Shown here: piece after piece, positions 25,701-37,312 of the stretch
Layout of the letters: each line of letters begins with the position of its first letter
Position numbering within the stretch: position 1 is the first letter of the stretch
Origin: Aptenodytes patagonicus
Lineage: Eukaryota; Chordata; Aves; Sphenisciformes; Spheniscidae
Length of the DNA: 64,000 nt
NCBI RefSeq assembly: GCF_965638725.1
Contig: NC_134982.1
Span: 40,104,799-40,168,798, forward strand
Direction: 5' to 3'
Notes under the pieces: model-generated
What the model saw: only the letters and a program-made list of their open reading frames with translations
What the model was told of the DNA's origin: nothing
The model's database searches: none
Made by a program: the position numbers and the translations under genes

Positions 25701-27865
25701 TATAATTGTTTTCCTGTGAATCTGTATGGTCACCATACTATTACAGTTTATCCTACAGGATTATAAGAAGTCCTACTTCAGCCAGGGGAGGGCAGGATAG
25801 GATGTAGATAGGTTAACCAATGCATTTTTTTCTTAAAAGATATAATTTTAGTGTTAAAATTATTTAGTGCTAAAATTATTCTTGTATTAACAAGTAAATG
25901 AGAGTGTTTGCTCAGCCATCTAAGCTCCTGAGGGGGCCTAGGGAAAGAGCAGGTCGCCAGAGGATTGTAGCCCTGAGTTAGCATGGGAGGATGTTGGTCC
26001 ACTGGCTTCAGTGTCCTCTTTTAAAGGTTTTCTTTAGTGGACATTGAATCATTTATGGGGAACCATGCTCTGAACAGCCAGCGACTGCATGTGTTTGGCT
26101 GTTGCCAGCTTTCTCTTGCCTGGCTCTTACTGTCTCCAGTGACCTCATCAGCCCCAATGCAGTAACTATGTTCTCATTCTTCCATAAATTTGGGAAGGGA
26201 AGAAGGCTCATTCCAGTACTATTTCCCTCTTCACATCAACGTGTTCTCTCCAGAACTCCAACCAAGTTAAAACAAGCTGGTTTAAACCAAAGCTGGGCAA
26301 GAACTGAATGGGTATGTTTTGCCTTTAATACTGTATAAGATACAGCCTCAAAAAAAAAATGTCTACTTTCTACAGACACTCAGGCCATTAATTTTTAATA
26401 GCCAAAGTGCTCTTGGAAAAACAGAAAGCCAATAAATTGATTGTCCAGTTGCTATCCTACCAATAACTAGCACAATTTTGGCTCTAATTATATGTTATCA
26501 CAAACCAAATAACTGGGTAAGCTCTGCTCATCTAGTGGAATAAGAAATATACATGGTGATTTATATGACCAATTGGAACTTGTTAATACCAACTGAACAT
26601 TTTGAAATCAAGTATTTAAAATTCACATTGGATTGCATGATTTCAAACCTTGAAAAGAATTATTTTTGTGAAGCCAAATATGCACACATGAAAAGTCCAT
26701 CTAAAGTTGGACCTTGAAATTTGGCTTAATTTATAGGTTATATTTGTAGGATATAGGTATTGAATTCCACTTACAATGAAGCCTAAAGAGAGATCACAAA
26801 TGTCTAGCAGTAGAAATAATGATACTATGGAAAAGGTGGTGGGATGAAGTTCGTTAACAAGATGACTCCCGGTTTTCTGATGATACTTTCAAAGCCCTAT
26901 CTATTTCTGCTGCCTCAATGTTTTGTGCATTTACATCCTTGCAGTTATGAAGAAATATCTAACTATTTTTCCAGGCTTTAATAAACCAACTCTGTCCTCT
27001 CTGTCTCTGATCATATTTACAAACCAGTAGTACAGCAGTTTAGCATCCAAGGGCAGTGTTTGAGCTCTACACGTGTAGCATTTTTTTCTATTGGTGTCTG
27101 TGGGTTGCTCTCTGGTCTTTCTCCTATGGATGTTGTGACAGGGGTAAATCTGAGCCTTTATTCACACCAGTGTTGTATGTGCCTTCCATGGGACCAATGT
27201 GATAAAGCCCTGGAGATCTGGCTCTGCAGGTAGCCGTGGCACAGGGGCGTCCCTGCCCTCACGCAGCCCTCCAGAGGCAGAGCTGTAGTCTCGGGGCTGC
27301 TGCATGCTGTCTGGCTCCGTGCTCCCTCCTTGGAGGTGGCAGAGATGCCCCAGCCTCTTACAGCTGGGAGGGGATATATCAGCACCCACAGTCTCACTAT
27401 CTCCCCATCTTCTGCCTGTAAGTCAGCATGGCGCTATCCAGATGAATTGTTGGGATGAGACCTTGGTCCCTTTAAACAGACATCTGGGAATGACTCCTTG
27501 CCCTTCTTCTCAAATTAGTCCATAGATAGTTTGCAATTAAGGTAGTCTAAGTATTTTAATGGGTCTTAAATTATGTTTTCTGTACCTCAGGTTAGAAAGA
27601 CTTTAAGCTAGTCTGTAGAATCAAGCCTTTGTTCCTCGCTGATAAGAAGCAAGACCTTTCAAGGGCTATTAAATACTGGGTGGGTTGTTTTTTTTTTTCT
27701 TTATACTGTGTTTGAACAAGGTGTTACTGTAACTCTGACTCACTAGGGGAGCAAGAGGAAATTGGCATTTTCTGTGCTCTGTGTCCTGTCTCTGAGGTGT
27801 TGGTGGAGGTGTCGTGTTAGTACAGTTGTTGGTAATGAAATGCATAAAAGTACTAGCTGTTCAAA

Positions 27866-27881
27866 CAGCTGTAACCAGCTG
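27866..27881. promoter_or_regulatory. Paired CAGCTG E-boxes inside overlapping palindromes
   Basis: CAGCTG occurs at 27866-27871 and 27876-27881, ten bases apart, which is about one helical turn. The pair forms an exact inverted repeat (AACAGCTG, 4-base spacer TAAC, CAGCTGTT). The left box also belongs to a second palindrome (AGCTGTT-CA-AACAGCT, 27855-27870). Such spacing suits cooperative bHLH dimers, but function is not shown. Confidence 0.3.
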
Positions 27882-29026
27882 TTTAGCATGTCCCTGATCA
27901 CTGGGGTTTCTCTAATCATAAGAGTCAAATTTAAGCCTAAACATAAAAATGACCAAAAAAATCCCCCCAAAACCTGATCATATTGGAAAACTCTTGCCAT
28001 GTCTGTAGATAACAGTGTTGTGCCAAGCAGAGATGGTGGTGTTCAACAAACAAGCAGGAGCATCCATGTCAATGGGGACTTTTCTTCTGTCCTGCCTCAG
28101 AGCTATACCAGGTGAAGCCAGCTGAAATTAGGCAGTGGTGGTTTCTGGGGAAATATGAGGTTAATCTGTTCTGAATGTGTAACACGGCTGAACCACCAGC
28201 CACGGACTGCTGTGCTGGTAGTGCGTTATATACATTGCTCATACGGCATAGAAGTTATTTCCCTAGAAACGCTGAACTCTTTAGTATTGAGGCTGCATGG
28301 GAGGAGTAGCCTGTGGATGTGCATTGACAGCACTCTCATGCTTCTCCTCAGCATCAGAAAGATTCCCTGTGGTGAATTCAAGTCAGACTGTGTGATTTGC
28401 TCTCTCTTCCCTTCAAAATGTTTTGAATTTTTTTTTATACAATGTTTAATATTTCATCATTTCCAGTGGATAAAAAGAAAAGTTTGCTTGAAAAAAATGA
28501 TAATGTGTAACTTCTCTCCAAGTCAGTGCTGCCAGCTTCAAAAATGAATGGCTCTGATATCTTCAGAGACCAGATTTTTGTATTTGTTTGCAGAAGAATG
28601 GAAAGTACATTTTTGATAAAGCTCCTGTGATGAATAAGTGGCTCAAAAATAGCAGGCTAAAGCTTGCTTCTGTGCTGTCAGAGCAGAGTCTGCCAAGTAA
28701 TTTGCCTATATAAACAGTGTAATAGCAAAAGGCCTATTGTAAAGCTGATCTTATTTTTAGAGGTAGATTTTATTATTTGCTTTCACTTCCTTTCCCACCA
28801 AGGGCTTGCTTTCACTGCAAAACAAGACCACGATGGCAAATGCATACCACCTGATTGCATAAAAGCTCTAGACAAGATACCCTGCAATTCGCAACTCTGC
28901 TTCTCCAGAATAGGGAGGCTACATGTCTGTTTTCGTACTGAAACTTGATTTGCAAAGGCTTCAGCGTTGTCCCTCTCTTGCAGTACCCCAACACTATCAG
29001 ATTATAATGAAGCATAGAAACTCACA

Positions 29027-29100
29027 GCTCGATTCTGCCCTGATGTTGAACTCTGTACATCCCTACTGATGTAAGAGGATTTATTTGTGTGGGAGCTAGG
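29027..29100. repeat. Relic of an old amniote interspersed repeat (C)
   Basis: GCTCGATTCTGCCCTGATG is followed by CCCTACTGATGTAAGAGGATTT. This matches the 'gattctgccctgat...actgatgtaaat' signature of an ancient, partly palindromic repeat known from birds and reptiles. The family name is uncertain. Confidence 0.4.
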
Positions 29101-29909
29101 GCACGGTAGGAGCTTTGGTACTGAAAGCAGTCTATAGTCCTGCACATATATTTCTCCGTGCACTCACTCTTCCATCACAATACCAAAGCAGAACTACACC
29201 ATTGATGCAGGAATGTGGAAAATGCCTTCTCTACACCATCACTGAAAGCTGTAACTCAGTTTTTCACAGCTGGAATAAAGCAAATAGGGCTTCAGCTGAG
29301 CTTTTCTTTGATACAGTTAAGCTGGCAGCCTTTTCCTACCTCCACAGCACGAGTGCACTCACTCAGCACCTCCATCGGATGCCCTAGCTACTTTCTGTGT
29401 CCAGATGTTTTTGAGGCTGTATGAGTTGCCTGTGTGGTCTCCAGGGAAGAGACATGCTAGCTCATTTCCAACCTTGCAACCTCTTTCATCATTGTGTTTT
29501 CCAGGATTTGGCCACTCTTTCTTCATTTGAAAGATCACTAGTTGACTTGTAATAATGTGATCCCATTCAATACCTAAGGATGGGAGTTGGCCTTACTGAA
29601 GGAAGTCATGATATTGAGACATGAAACAATAACTCTTGCTCCATCTGCTTTCCTTGCACTAGCAGGGTCTCATAAGGAGAATGGCCATTGACATGTTTTT
29701 GATCCACTTTCACTATCATCTCTTTCCTGCTATTGCAATGTTTCTGGTTCATGATGTTACATATTTCTTCCTAAGCACCACACTTCTGTTTTCAGAAGAC
29801 ACCAGACCCTGATGTTTTGGCCGTTATGGGAAGAAACAATTTAAATAAATTCACCAAGTTCAATTCAGAAAGAAGACAGAAATGACCTAAATCTAATGCA
29901 ACATGATAG

Positions 29910-29914
29910 AGCGC
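29910..29914. repeat. Left target-site duplication of the LTR
   Basis: AGCGC directly before the LTR start pairs with AGCAC at 30540-30544 directly after its end. The one mismatch is a G/A transition at a CpG. A 5-bp duplication fits the ERVL class. Confidence 0.6.
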
Positions 29915-30187
29915 TGTCCTGGTTTCGGCAGGGATAGAGTTAATTTCCTTCCTAGTAGCTGGTACAGTGCTGTGTTTTGGATTTAGGGTGAGAACAATGT
30001 TGGTAACACACCGATGTTTTAGTTGTTGCTAGGTAGTGCTTACACTAGTCAAGGACTTTTCAGCTTCCCATGCTCTGCCGACTGAGAAGGCTGGAGGTGC
30101 ACAAGAAGCTGGGAGGGGGCACAGCCAGGACAGCTGACCCAGACTGGCCAAAGGGACATTCCATACCATGTGACATCATGCTCAGCA

Positions 30188-30193
30188 TATAAA
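30188..30193 (+). promoter_or_regulatory. LTR TATA box
   Basis: TATAAA, in the context CAGCATATAAAGCTGGGG, lies 270 bases into the LTR, where a retroviral core promoter is expected. In the other LTR copy the matching site reads TACATAAA (minus strand, around 48104-48110), so only this copy keeps a clean TATA box. Confidence 0.6.
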
Positions 30194-30374
30194 GCTGGGG
30201 GAAGAAGAAGGAAGGGGGGACGTTCAGAGTGATGGCGTTTTGTCTTGCCAAGTAACCATTACACGTGATGGAGCCCTGCTTTCCTGGAGATGGCTGAACA
30301 CCTGCCTGCCGATGGGAAGGAGTGAATGAATTCCTTGTTTTGCTTTGCTTGCGTGTGCCGCTTTTGCTTTACCT

Positions 30375-30380
30375 ATTAAA
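30375..30380 (+). promoter_or_regulatory. LTR polyadenylation signal
   Basis: ATTAAA, in the context CCTATTAAACTGTCTTTATC, lies 187 bases after the TATA box and is followed by a pyrimidine-rich stretch (30405-30435). The equivalent ATTAAA is kept in the minus-strand copy at 47940-47945. Confidence 0.55.
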
Positions 30381-30469
30381 CTGTCTTTATCTCAACCCAT
30401 GAGTTTTCTCTTTTGCCCTTCCGATTCTCTCCCGCATCCCGCTGCGGGGGAGTGAGCGAGTGGCTGTGC

Positions 30470-30539
30470 GGTGCTTAGTTGCCGGCTGGGGTTAAACCAC
30501 GACAGGTACTCAGTTGCCGACTGAGGTTAAACCACAACA
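30470..30539 (+). repeat. 35-bp tandem duplication of the LTR 3' terminus
   Basis: The 35-base terminal unit (GGTGCTTAGTTGCCGG ... ACCACGACA, 30470-30504) is followed immediately by a second 35-base unit (GGTACTCAGTTGCCGA ... ACCACAACA, 30505-30539). They differ at 5 positions, all transitions. The other LTR copy has only one such terminus. The target duplication flanks the outer unit, not the inner one. Confidence 0.8.
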
Positions 30540-30544
30540 AGCAC
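30540..30544. repeat. Right target-site duplication of the LTR
   Basis: AGCAC is the partner of AGCGC at 29910-29914, with one transition. It follows the second, outer copy of the doubled LTR terminus. Confidence 0.6.
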
Positions 30545-33500
30545 ATAACATTTTGTGTCTCCCTTTGCTGAGAAGTTCATGATTGTTCCAGCATAAACAT
30601 GCCTACTGCATGCGATAATGAACAGAATTAAGAATAATTTTCTCGTTCTGTGGACAGCACTATTTTGCAAGGTTCTTGTGAATACTTTTTTAGCTGCAAT
30701 TCCTCTTCCCATATAGTAAGCTTCTTGTACTAGTTTTGCAAAACTAGTCATTCCTATATCAAAATCAAGGTAAACGGTAAAGTGGTTTAATCGGCATACA
30801 TCTGATATGCAACTTACATCATAGTACATGCAGCTACTGGATTTCACACCACATGACTGTAAGTGAACAAGGCCAACTCACCTCTGAAGGCTTTCTGAAA
30901 AAATCTTATGCTGTTATTCCATTTACATCAGCAGATTCAAATAAATATAAAACTAAAATAATGACAAAAAAGATCCCATGGATTGTTCCTTTCAGAAAAA
31001 AGTCTGTTTTGTTCTTTAACAAGTAATTTTGGTCCATGACATTTTCAATGTTTCCTTCTTCATTTGTTTTACTTAAAGTTGGTCTTTCTTTTGGCTTCCG
31101 TCATGTGTCCTTCACTTCAAACACAATCTTTCCGAACAGTATTTAGAAACCTTTCCCTACTGTTCAGTAAATGGTTTTGAGGCAGACTTCTACTGAAGGT
31201 GATACTCAGAGGTCTCCCAGGTGGTGCTTGGGGGACATATTTCCACTTCTGTAGAAGCATTAGTTGATAAGCAAACTTAAAGGTTTAAAAGTGGGGAGGG
31301 GGGGGTGGAGGAAGCCAAAGGATGATTTCATCAGACATGCCCCTCTACAAGGCTGTTGCATTTATTCCTCAAAAAACTACACACCAGAGAATGTTGAACT
31401 AGACTTACTAAGTGTCTTTCAGTGGTTTCTCTAAAACAAATAATTTCTTTATACATTGAAATATCAAATATCTTTAGAAAGCTTACTATTCTGCTTTGTA
31501 GATTAAAACCTGTCCTCAGAAATGCTAAATAAGATCTTTTTGAAACACTTTGGAAAATCACTAATAATATTAGAAACAATAAACTTCCATTGCAATTGAT
31601 TTTTCATTCTCTCTATTACTGGTATGAATTATGACATTTTGCAAACCCGCTGGATGAATTATGGTTTATTTTCTACGTGGATCTATGCTTTGTTAAATAT
31701 ATTTGTTAATTCTATGTACAGGAAGAAAACCTCTCCATATGACAGGGAATTGTACCATAAAGTTATGCTATTCCTGGATAACTGCTGTCCATCACCTGTG
31801 GAGAGTTCTGCCATGAGCTAATTTTACTTGGGAACTCCCTGAGGGAGTAGAGAAGCCTGTCCGTTGATTAGAGTTATACAGGGGAAAAACACAATGTGTT
31901 TTAAAAACTTGCTAATATCAGCAATGAAAGTGTTGGCAAACTACATTAAAGCCACGTGCTGAAACATAGTAGTGCAGCTACAGGACTGCCAAGTAGCTAT
32001 GATTATGCAAATAAGAACATACACAGAGTCTGGCTGCAGAGAACCTACTGCAAGTCCCCGCTGGTGGCTACTTTAATGATACAGGGGCTGTGGGGCTGGG
32101 TTAATGCCATGCATTTACATAAAGAGATAGCTATCCCCCTTGGTCTTTAGCCTGCTAGAACATCGACTCCAGTTCTGAAACTTCTAGGTCCTTTCCTGAC
32201 AATGATCTTGATAGTATTTCCAAAGTTTAATATAAGAAGGTTTGTCTTGTTAATACTTTATAACAGTAATAAACAAAACTTATGTACTATTTACTTACCA
32301 TAATGAGTGCTCTTGGGTTTTTATTCCTTTCTTTTTAAGCCAAATATTTGGAAAAAAATTGTGACTCCAGGACTGATTTATCCAAGTATATTCATTTTCA
32401 CTGTAACTTTGTGTGTCAGGTATAATAAATATTAACATTAATAAGCCATGGTCTTCACATTCTTGAAGAAACATGTAACTATGGTGTTCAGCAGATAGGT
32501 AACAGCATTGCAGAGTCTCAAAGGGGCTCAGGAGACCTGCAATAGGTCACTTTCTTGTAAAGCAGATGAGAAGGTGATGATCAAGTGAGAAATTGTGAGT
32601 TCGTGGACAAAAAAACCCACCTGGGAGTTTGTGCAGGGAAGAGCAGATGTTTTGTGAAGGGATCTGAAGGCAATGAAGCAAGCGATCTGTTTGGTCTAGA
32701 GACAGCATTATTTCATCTTTAGTAAAGTACAAATAGTATTTCAGGAAATAGGAGATGGCATGGGACTAAATTCTTTAGTGCCAAGGGTAGTTTCTGAAGT
32801 TGTTATGATACAAACTTGCTAATAAGTGAAGCTGTTTATGTTAATGACCCAGACAGCATGCATGATTTGCAATTCTGAGTTCATTCTGAATTAAAGCAGA
32901 TGACTTTTTGAAGATGCAGTGGAGTGTGGGTTTTTTAATGGGATTTCAGAAGAGAATTTGAGTGCCTACACATATTAAATCATACATTCTAAAAATGAAA
33001 AACATGTACTCAGACATTTACGATGGCCAAGCGCTGTAATGGCAAGCAACTCAGATACAAAGATAGAGATATCTTAGTGGATTTCCTTGCCATTTTCCCT
33101 TCCAGTTTCCTCTCAATAGCAATGCCTGGCCCTGTGTTAAAACTGTAAGTAACCCATCTTTCAGCACTTCTCTGGGGAGACCATTATCTATTAAAACAGA
33201 TTAGCAGTGGAAGGAATTAGGGTACTGCTTTCTGAGGTAGACAGAGACAGGGAGTTGCAAGATTATGTGAGTAGCAGCTAATTGCCTTCAGCAGGCTTTG
33301 CACACTTAGTCTGATGTGCTTTGGTCACACCAGCGACCTGATGAGGGTTTCTTCAGTTGATACTGAGGCCCAAGCAAGGCACTTCTGTGAGGGGTTCTCC
33401 CACTAAAGCTGGTCTGTGGCAATGTTCAGCAATTCCCACCTGCCATTTCCAGGGTATGGCTTGCAGAAACTGTTTAGATTCAGGCTTGCAACAACAAGAA

Positions 33501-34430
33501 AACATCTGCTGACCTGCCTGGGAATAGGACGCAGTCCTCTGTCAGTGCTTTACACTCTTTTGGAGAGTTCCGTGTGCTAATCCCATGGGAGAACTAGCTG
33601 CTATAAATGCCATCCCTAATCAATCTTCTGGGTTTTGGGGTACTTTTTAGAATTAGGGGACAGAAGTTCCCAAAACATGAGGGGGCCCTCAGTATTGCCA
33701 CAGCATAACCACTTCTCTTATTTCTTTTTCTTGTGGTTAGGGAGAAAGAAAGAGTAAAAAGTGAATGAAGCTGTTCTGGATAAAATAACCTTCCTGCTTA
33801 TGCTGATGGATTTTGCTGGAATGGTTACTCCAAGATGATTAAGTGGAATCCTCTATTTTAGTGTTTCATTTTTATTCAAATAGCAAAAGTAGCCTTCTGA
33901 GATAGGATAAATGTTTCTGTATTGACTGATTTTTGAAAGACTTTGTCCAATAACAGTCTTTCTGTCTGTAACACCTCCATTAATATAACATCGGCATTAA
34001 GCCTCACCGTGAGAGGAGTCTGCCTGGCATCAGCAATGAGCAGAGAAAGGGAGGAGAACACAAGCATACTTCTCCTTTAGGAGTGTTCTGTTTTGGGGAA
34101 ATACAGACAAAACTGACTCAGTGTGAGCCTCTGCCATGAATGGGAACTTCCTCTGTGTTTGTTACCAGCAACAATGTATCTTAATGAGATTTCCCATACC
34201 TGACAAACACCAAGAAAAAGTAAGTGACATTAAATTGTGTTTGGAATAGCAAGTTTAAGTATCTAATGTTACCTCTGGATCACTTGCCGGTTAAGAACAG
34301 GAGATACAGTATATTGTAGCAGAGGTGGAAAAGTCATAACATTACATGTCTGGTAGTGACTTTAGAAAGTGATTATGGACTAAGTCATTTCTCCATGCAC
34401 TGTACCTGACTGTAATAATCCAAATTGCCT
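30545..34430. other. Non-coding unique sequence, no gene recognised
   Basis: The only frames are of up to about 106 codons without domain features. A G-rich patch at 31293-31312 has four or more G runs in 20 bases and could form a quadruplex. The rest is plain AT-rich sequence. Confidence 0.6.
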
Positions 34431-34720
34431 GTGACTTATGAATATATTTGGCAACAATCACCATTTCCTACTGTAGTGTGAAATTAACACCACACGCTGT
34501 AGCTGTGGCATTTATTGAACACAAGGGAGCCGATTATAGCTCCATAAACTTGAAGACAACCTCTGCTACTATTTAATTAGCATCAGTATCTGTGCATAAA
34601 TTAGAACTGCATTTACAATCACTCCCCGGTTAAAGGTCTAACAGAATCTTCACTGTACCACCTATAATTTAAATAATAACCTCAGACTTGGAGAGATATG
34701 TCAGTAAAAACAAGTTTGGC
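34430..34720. other. Candidate conserved non-coding element
   Basis: This is complex sequence with closely packed homeodomain-type words (ATTTAATTAGCAT, GCATAAATTAG, TATAATTTAAATAATAA), a palindrome-like GAGCCGATTATAGCTC and a CCCCGGTTAAAGGTC segment. There are no simple repeats or transposon motifs. Of the stretches in this window it looks most like a deeply conserved developmental enhancer. The call rests on texture only. Confidence 0.3.
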
Positions 34721-37262
34721 TTGCAACTTGACAGAGTGCATTTCACAATTTTTTTTTTTTCCCGTTATTAATATTGGCTTAGTATACATTCCTTTGAGTC
34801 TTCCCTAAAATGAGTTTTCATACAAAATAAATCTACACGGAATTCTAAATTTTCATTTTGTTGATTTCTCTCTTTTATTCCCGCCCTTCACCCCCACTTG
34901 CCAAAGAAAGTCTTTGTTTACCTGTGCAATAGTTTCTGTGTTCAAACACAGAATCACCTAACACTATCAGAAGGGAACCTTTTCTCTATTTGTTTCTTTT
35001 GAGAAAGCTTTTCACAAAGCATCTGCTTTTACGTTGTGAATTGGTGAATAGCATTGTAGATATGAACCTGATTTAGCTCAGACAGTTGCCTGTGTGCAAC
35101 AGGAAGTTAGCTAGCAAACAAACGCAGGATAAAATGGCTTAGCTGGGTTTTGCCCAAGAACTGCTTTGTTCAGGATCTACTGAGCGTGGACTGGGAGGGC
35201 AGTGATGTCCCTCCTTCAAATGGAGGGAGAAGATGCTGTGGGGTGAACCAGAGGCAAAAAATGGCCTGAGAGGGAGGCGAAGAAGAGAGAAAAAGTAAAT
35301 GGAAGTGTTTCCAAGGTGTTTGCTATACACAACTTCTTATTGTTTCTCCCAATTTAATTCTTTTCTTTTTTTTTTTCTACTGGAACTATAAGATCTTTCA
35401 TTCTCTGTTTGACACTCTTGGCATATTTTTAGGCACTGCAAGAGAATTATCTTCTTCAAAGATAAGCTTTATGGTAAACATGCCCCTATTGGACATGTAT
35501 TATGTGTTGAAAAAATTACTTGTGTTGCTCTGGTCCATATCACTCATGAATACTTTTTGATTTTTTCTTTTAATTTTTAATAAGGAATAGAGAAATACTG
35601 TATTAGTGAGTTTGGGGTTTCTGCTTGCTTCAAGCAACTTTTCCTGGATCTCCTACCAGTGGAGATAATACAGCATTTCTGCTGCATCACTAAAGCAGAA
35701 GATTATGAATGAAAGATTCCATTTTTAATTCCCTTAACATTAGTTGAAAGTATTTTTGGAACATAACTTCCAGAAGGCCTTTTTAATCAACCAAGAAATG
35801 AGTCCATACTCCTCAGTCTGCTCCTTAGGGGACTGTCTTCCCTAAACACAGAGAAAATATGCAATTTATTATGATTAGTTTACAAAAGTTTTGTTGAAAA
35901 ATATACTGGAAATGCTAGGAATTAAACATCAATAAGCAGTGAGGGAATAATTGGCTAAATATAGCTCAGGAGAGCCACTTAGACAAATCCATTAATAACG
36001 TACAGGAAAATGTGTCCATACCTTTTGCATGCACTTTTGCTTTAAAACTATGCTTCTTCAAAGGAGTGTTTTACATGAAAATTGTATGGTTTGCAGCAAA
36101 CAGAGAAGCAAAATTTTTTATTATTATTATTGCTTTTCTCCACTCATTACTTCTTGCCAATAACTCACAAGGTTTTTGGCTCCTGTTCCTGATTCTCTGC
36201 CTGTGCCTGACAGTCGGTGATTCATACTAATATGCAAGGTCAACCTGAGGTTATGTGTGCTCTCTAAGAATATCAGGCAGAGGCCTTGCTCTCCTCCCAA
36301 AGCCACAGAGATTACACTTGTCCTTCTCATGAGACATTCATCAGAGTTGTCCCCTGATTCCCAAGTTGATGGAGCTCACAGGACTGACTTGGTGACTTTC
36401 TTCTGTGAAAGTGAGGATGTCATGTGGTTCTGAAAGGTATGTTGCCTTCTGAATTTGGCTGGAGGCAGGATTTGTTCCAAAAGAAATAACTAAGCAAGAA
36501 AAGTAGGAAAAAAAACCCACCCAGACAAATCTCTTCCATATCAGTGTATCTGTTTCACCATGAATGAGTGGGAGGCCTTGATGAATCTCAAAAAATATAA
36601 CTTGGAGAAAAGCACTGTATTATATGTGTATAACTACATTGTTTCACTGCACCTTGGTTTTGGTTTTAATTTTAATCCAATGACAATGGTGACTCTGCAT
36701 TGCTAAGAGTGGCTGTAATTTACACAGTCCTTTTCAGTCTGGAAAATTTCATTGAATTTGGCTTGCACCTTCACAGTGCTTCTGTCCAGTTTTAAACTGT
36801 AGCCTAAGGGTTGATTTTATTCATTTAGCCTCTCTTGTGATTCTATTAATATCAGGTAACTTCTATTTTAAAACATTTCTGGGTAGTTATAACAGAAGTC
36901 CAGGTGATACTTTTCAAAATAAGCAAAGGACCAGTAATTTCATCTTCCTTATTGAGAAAATAAAATATCCCATTGACTTTTTTCCTATTTCAATTACTTT
37001 CCATTTTTTGGTTGATCAATGATACTGTGAGAAAGTTAATGTGGTAGAGTCTCTTATACCTTGTCTAGGTCAAGAAAACATACTAAACTTAGTCATAATA
37101 ATTGGCTGTTTCAACTGTTGAGCAAATGATCCACTGCTGGCCAGGACTTTGCAATCAGATTAACTAAAGTTGAATCAGGTTAAGCATCATCTCAGGTAGA
37201 TAACTTTCTAAAAATCATCTGTGCCCTAAACCGTGCAGTACTTCAACTGTTGACAAAGAGTT

Positions 37263-37312
37263 GATGATAAAGATAGATGATAAAGATAGATGATAAAGAT
37301 AGATGATAAAGG
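37263..37312. repeat. 13-bp minisatellite, 3.8 copies
   Basis: The unit GATGATAAAGATA starts at 37263, 37276 and 37289, and a partial copy GATGATAAAGG starts at 37302. The full copies are identical, so the array is young or being homogenised. Each unit carries GATAA, giving a row of potential GATA-factor sites. Confidence 0.92.

Larger units (their letters stand above)
22340..29909. other. Non-coding unique sequence, no gene recognised
   Basis: Frames of up to 130 codons (28155-28547 plus) lack any recognisable domain. The stretch holds a possible CTCF site at 22926, a candidate conserved block at 25440-25700, the alternating purine-pyrimidine tract at 24714-24756, a GC-richer patch at 27150-27420, paired E-boxes near 27866 and one old repeat relic at 29027-29100. 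The GC-richer patch has overlapping 73-79 codon frames on both strands, but they are not protein-like. Confidence 0.55.
29915..30539 (+). mobile_element. Solo LTR of an ERVL-like endogenous retrovirus (copy 1)
   Basis: A 625-bp LTR that begins TGTCCTGGTTTC and ends AAACCACAACA (TG...CA ends). It has a U3-type left half, a TATA box (30188), an ATTAAA polyadenylation signal (30375) followed by a T/C-rich segment, and a doubled terminus (30470-30539). No gag, pol or env sequence lies on either side, so it is a solo LTR left by recombination between the two LTRs of a provirus. The flanking 5-bp duplication (AGCGC/AGCAC) supports a genuine insertion boundary. The sequence matches, from memory, an LTR family abundant in neoavian birds (TguLTR5/TguERVL-like); that name is not verified. 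The same family is at 47812-48362 in reverse orientation. Confidence 0.88.

Noticed and set aside
27158..27525. Overlapping 61-79 codon frames on both strands in a GC-richer patch
   Set aside because: GC-rich sequence has fewer stops, so open frames on both strands are expected; no domain and no CpG-island character strong enough to call a promoter.
28155..28547. 130-codon open frame (plus)
   Set aside because: Cys- and Phe-rich composition follows from T-rich DNA; no motif recognised; chance length.
37263..37312. Short array as a CRISPR
   Set aside because: Units are contiguous with no spacers, and the host is a vertebrate; it is a minisatellite.
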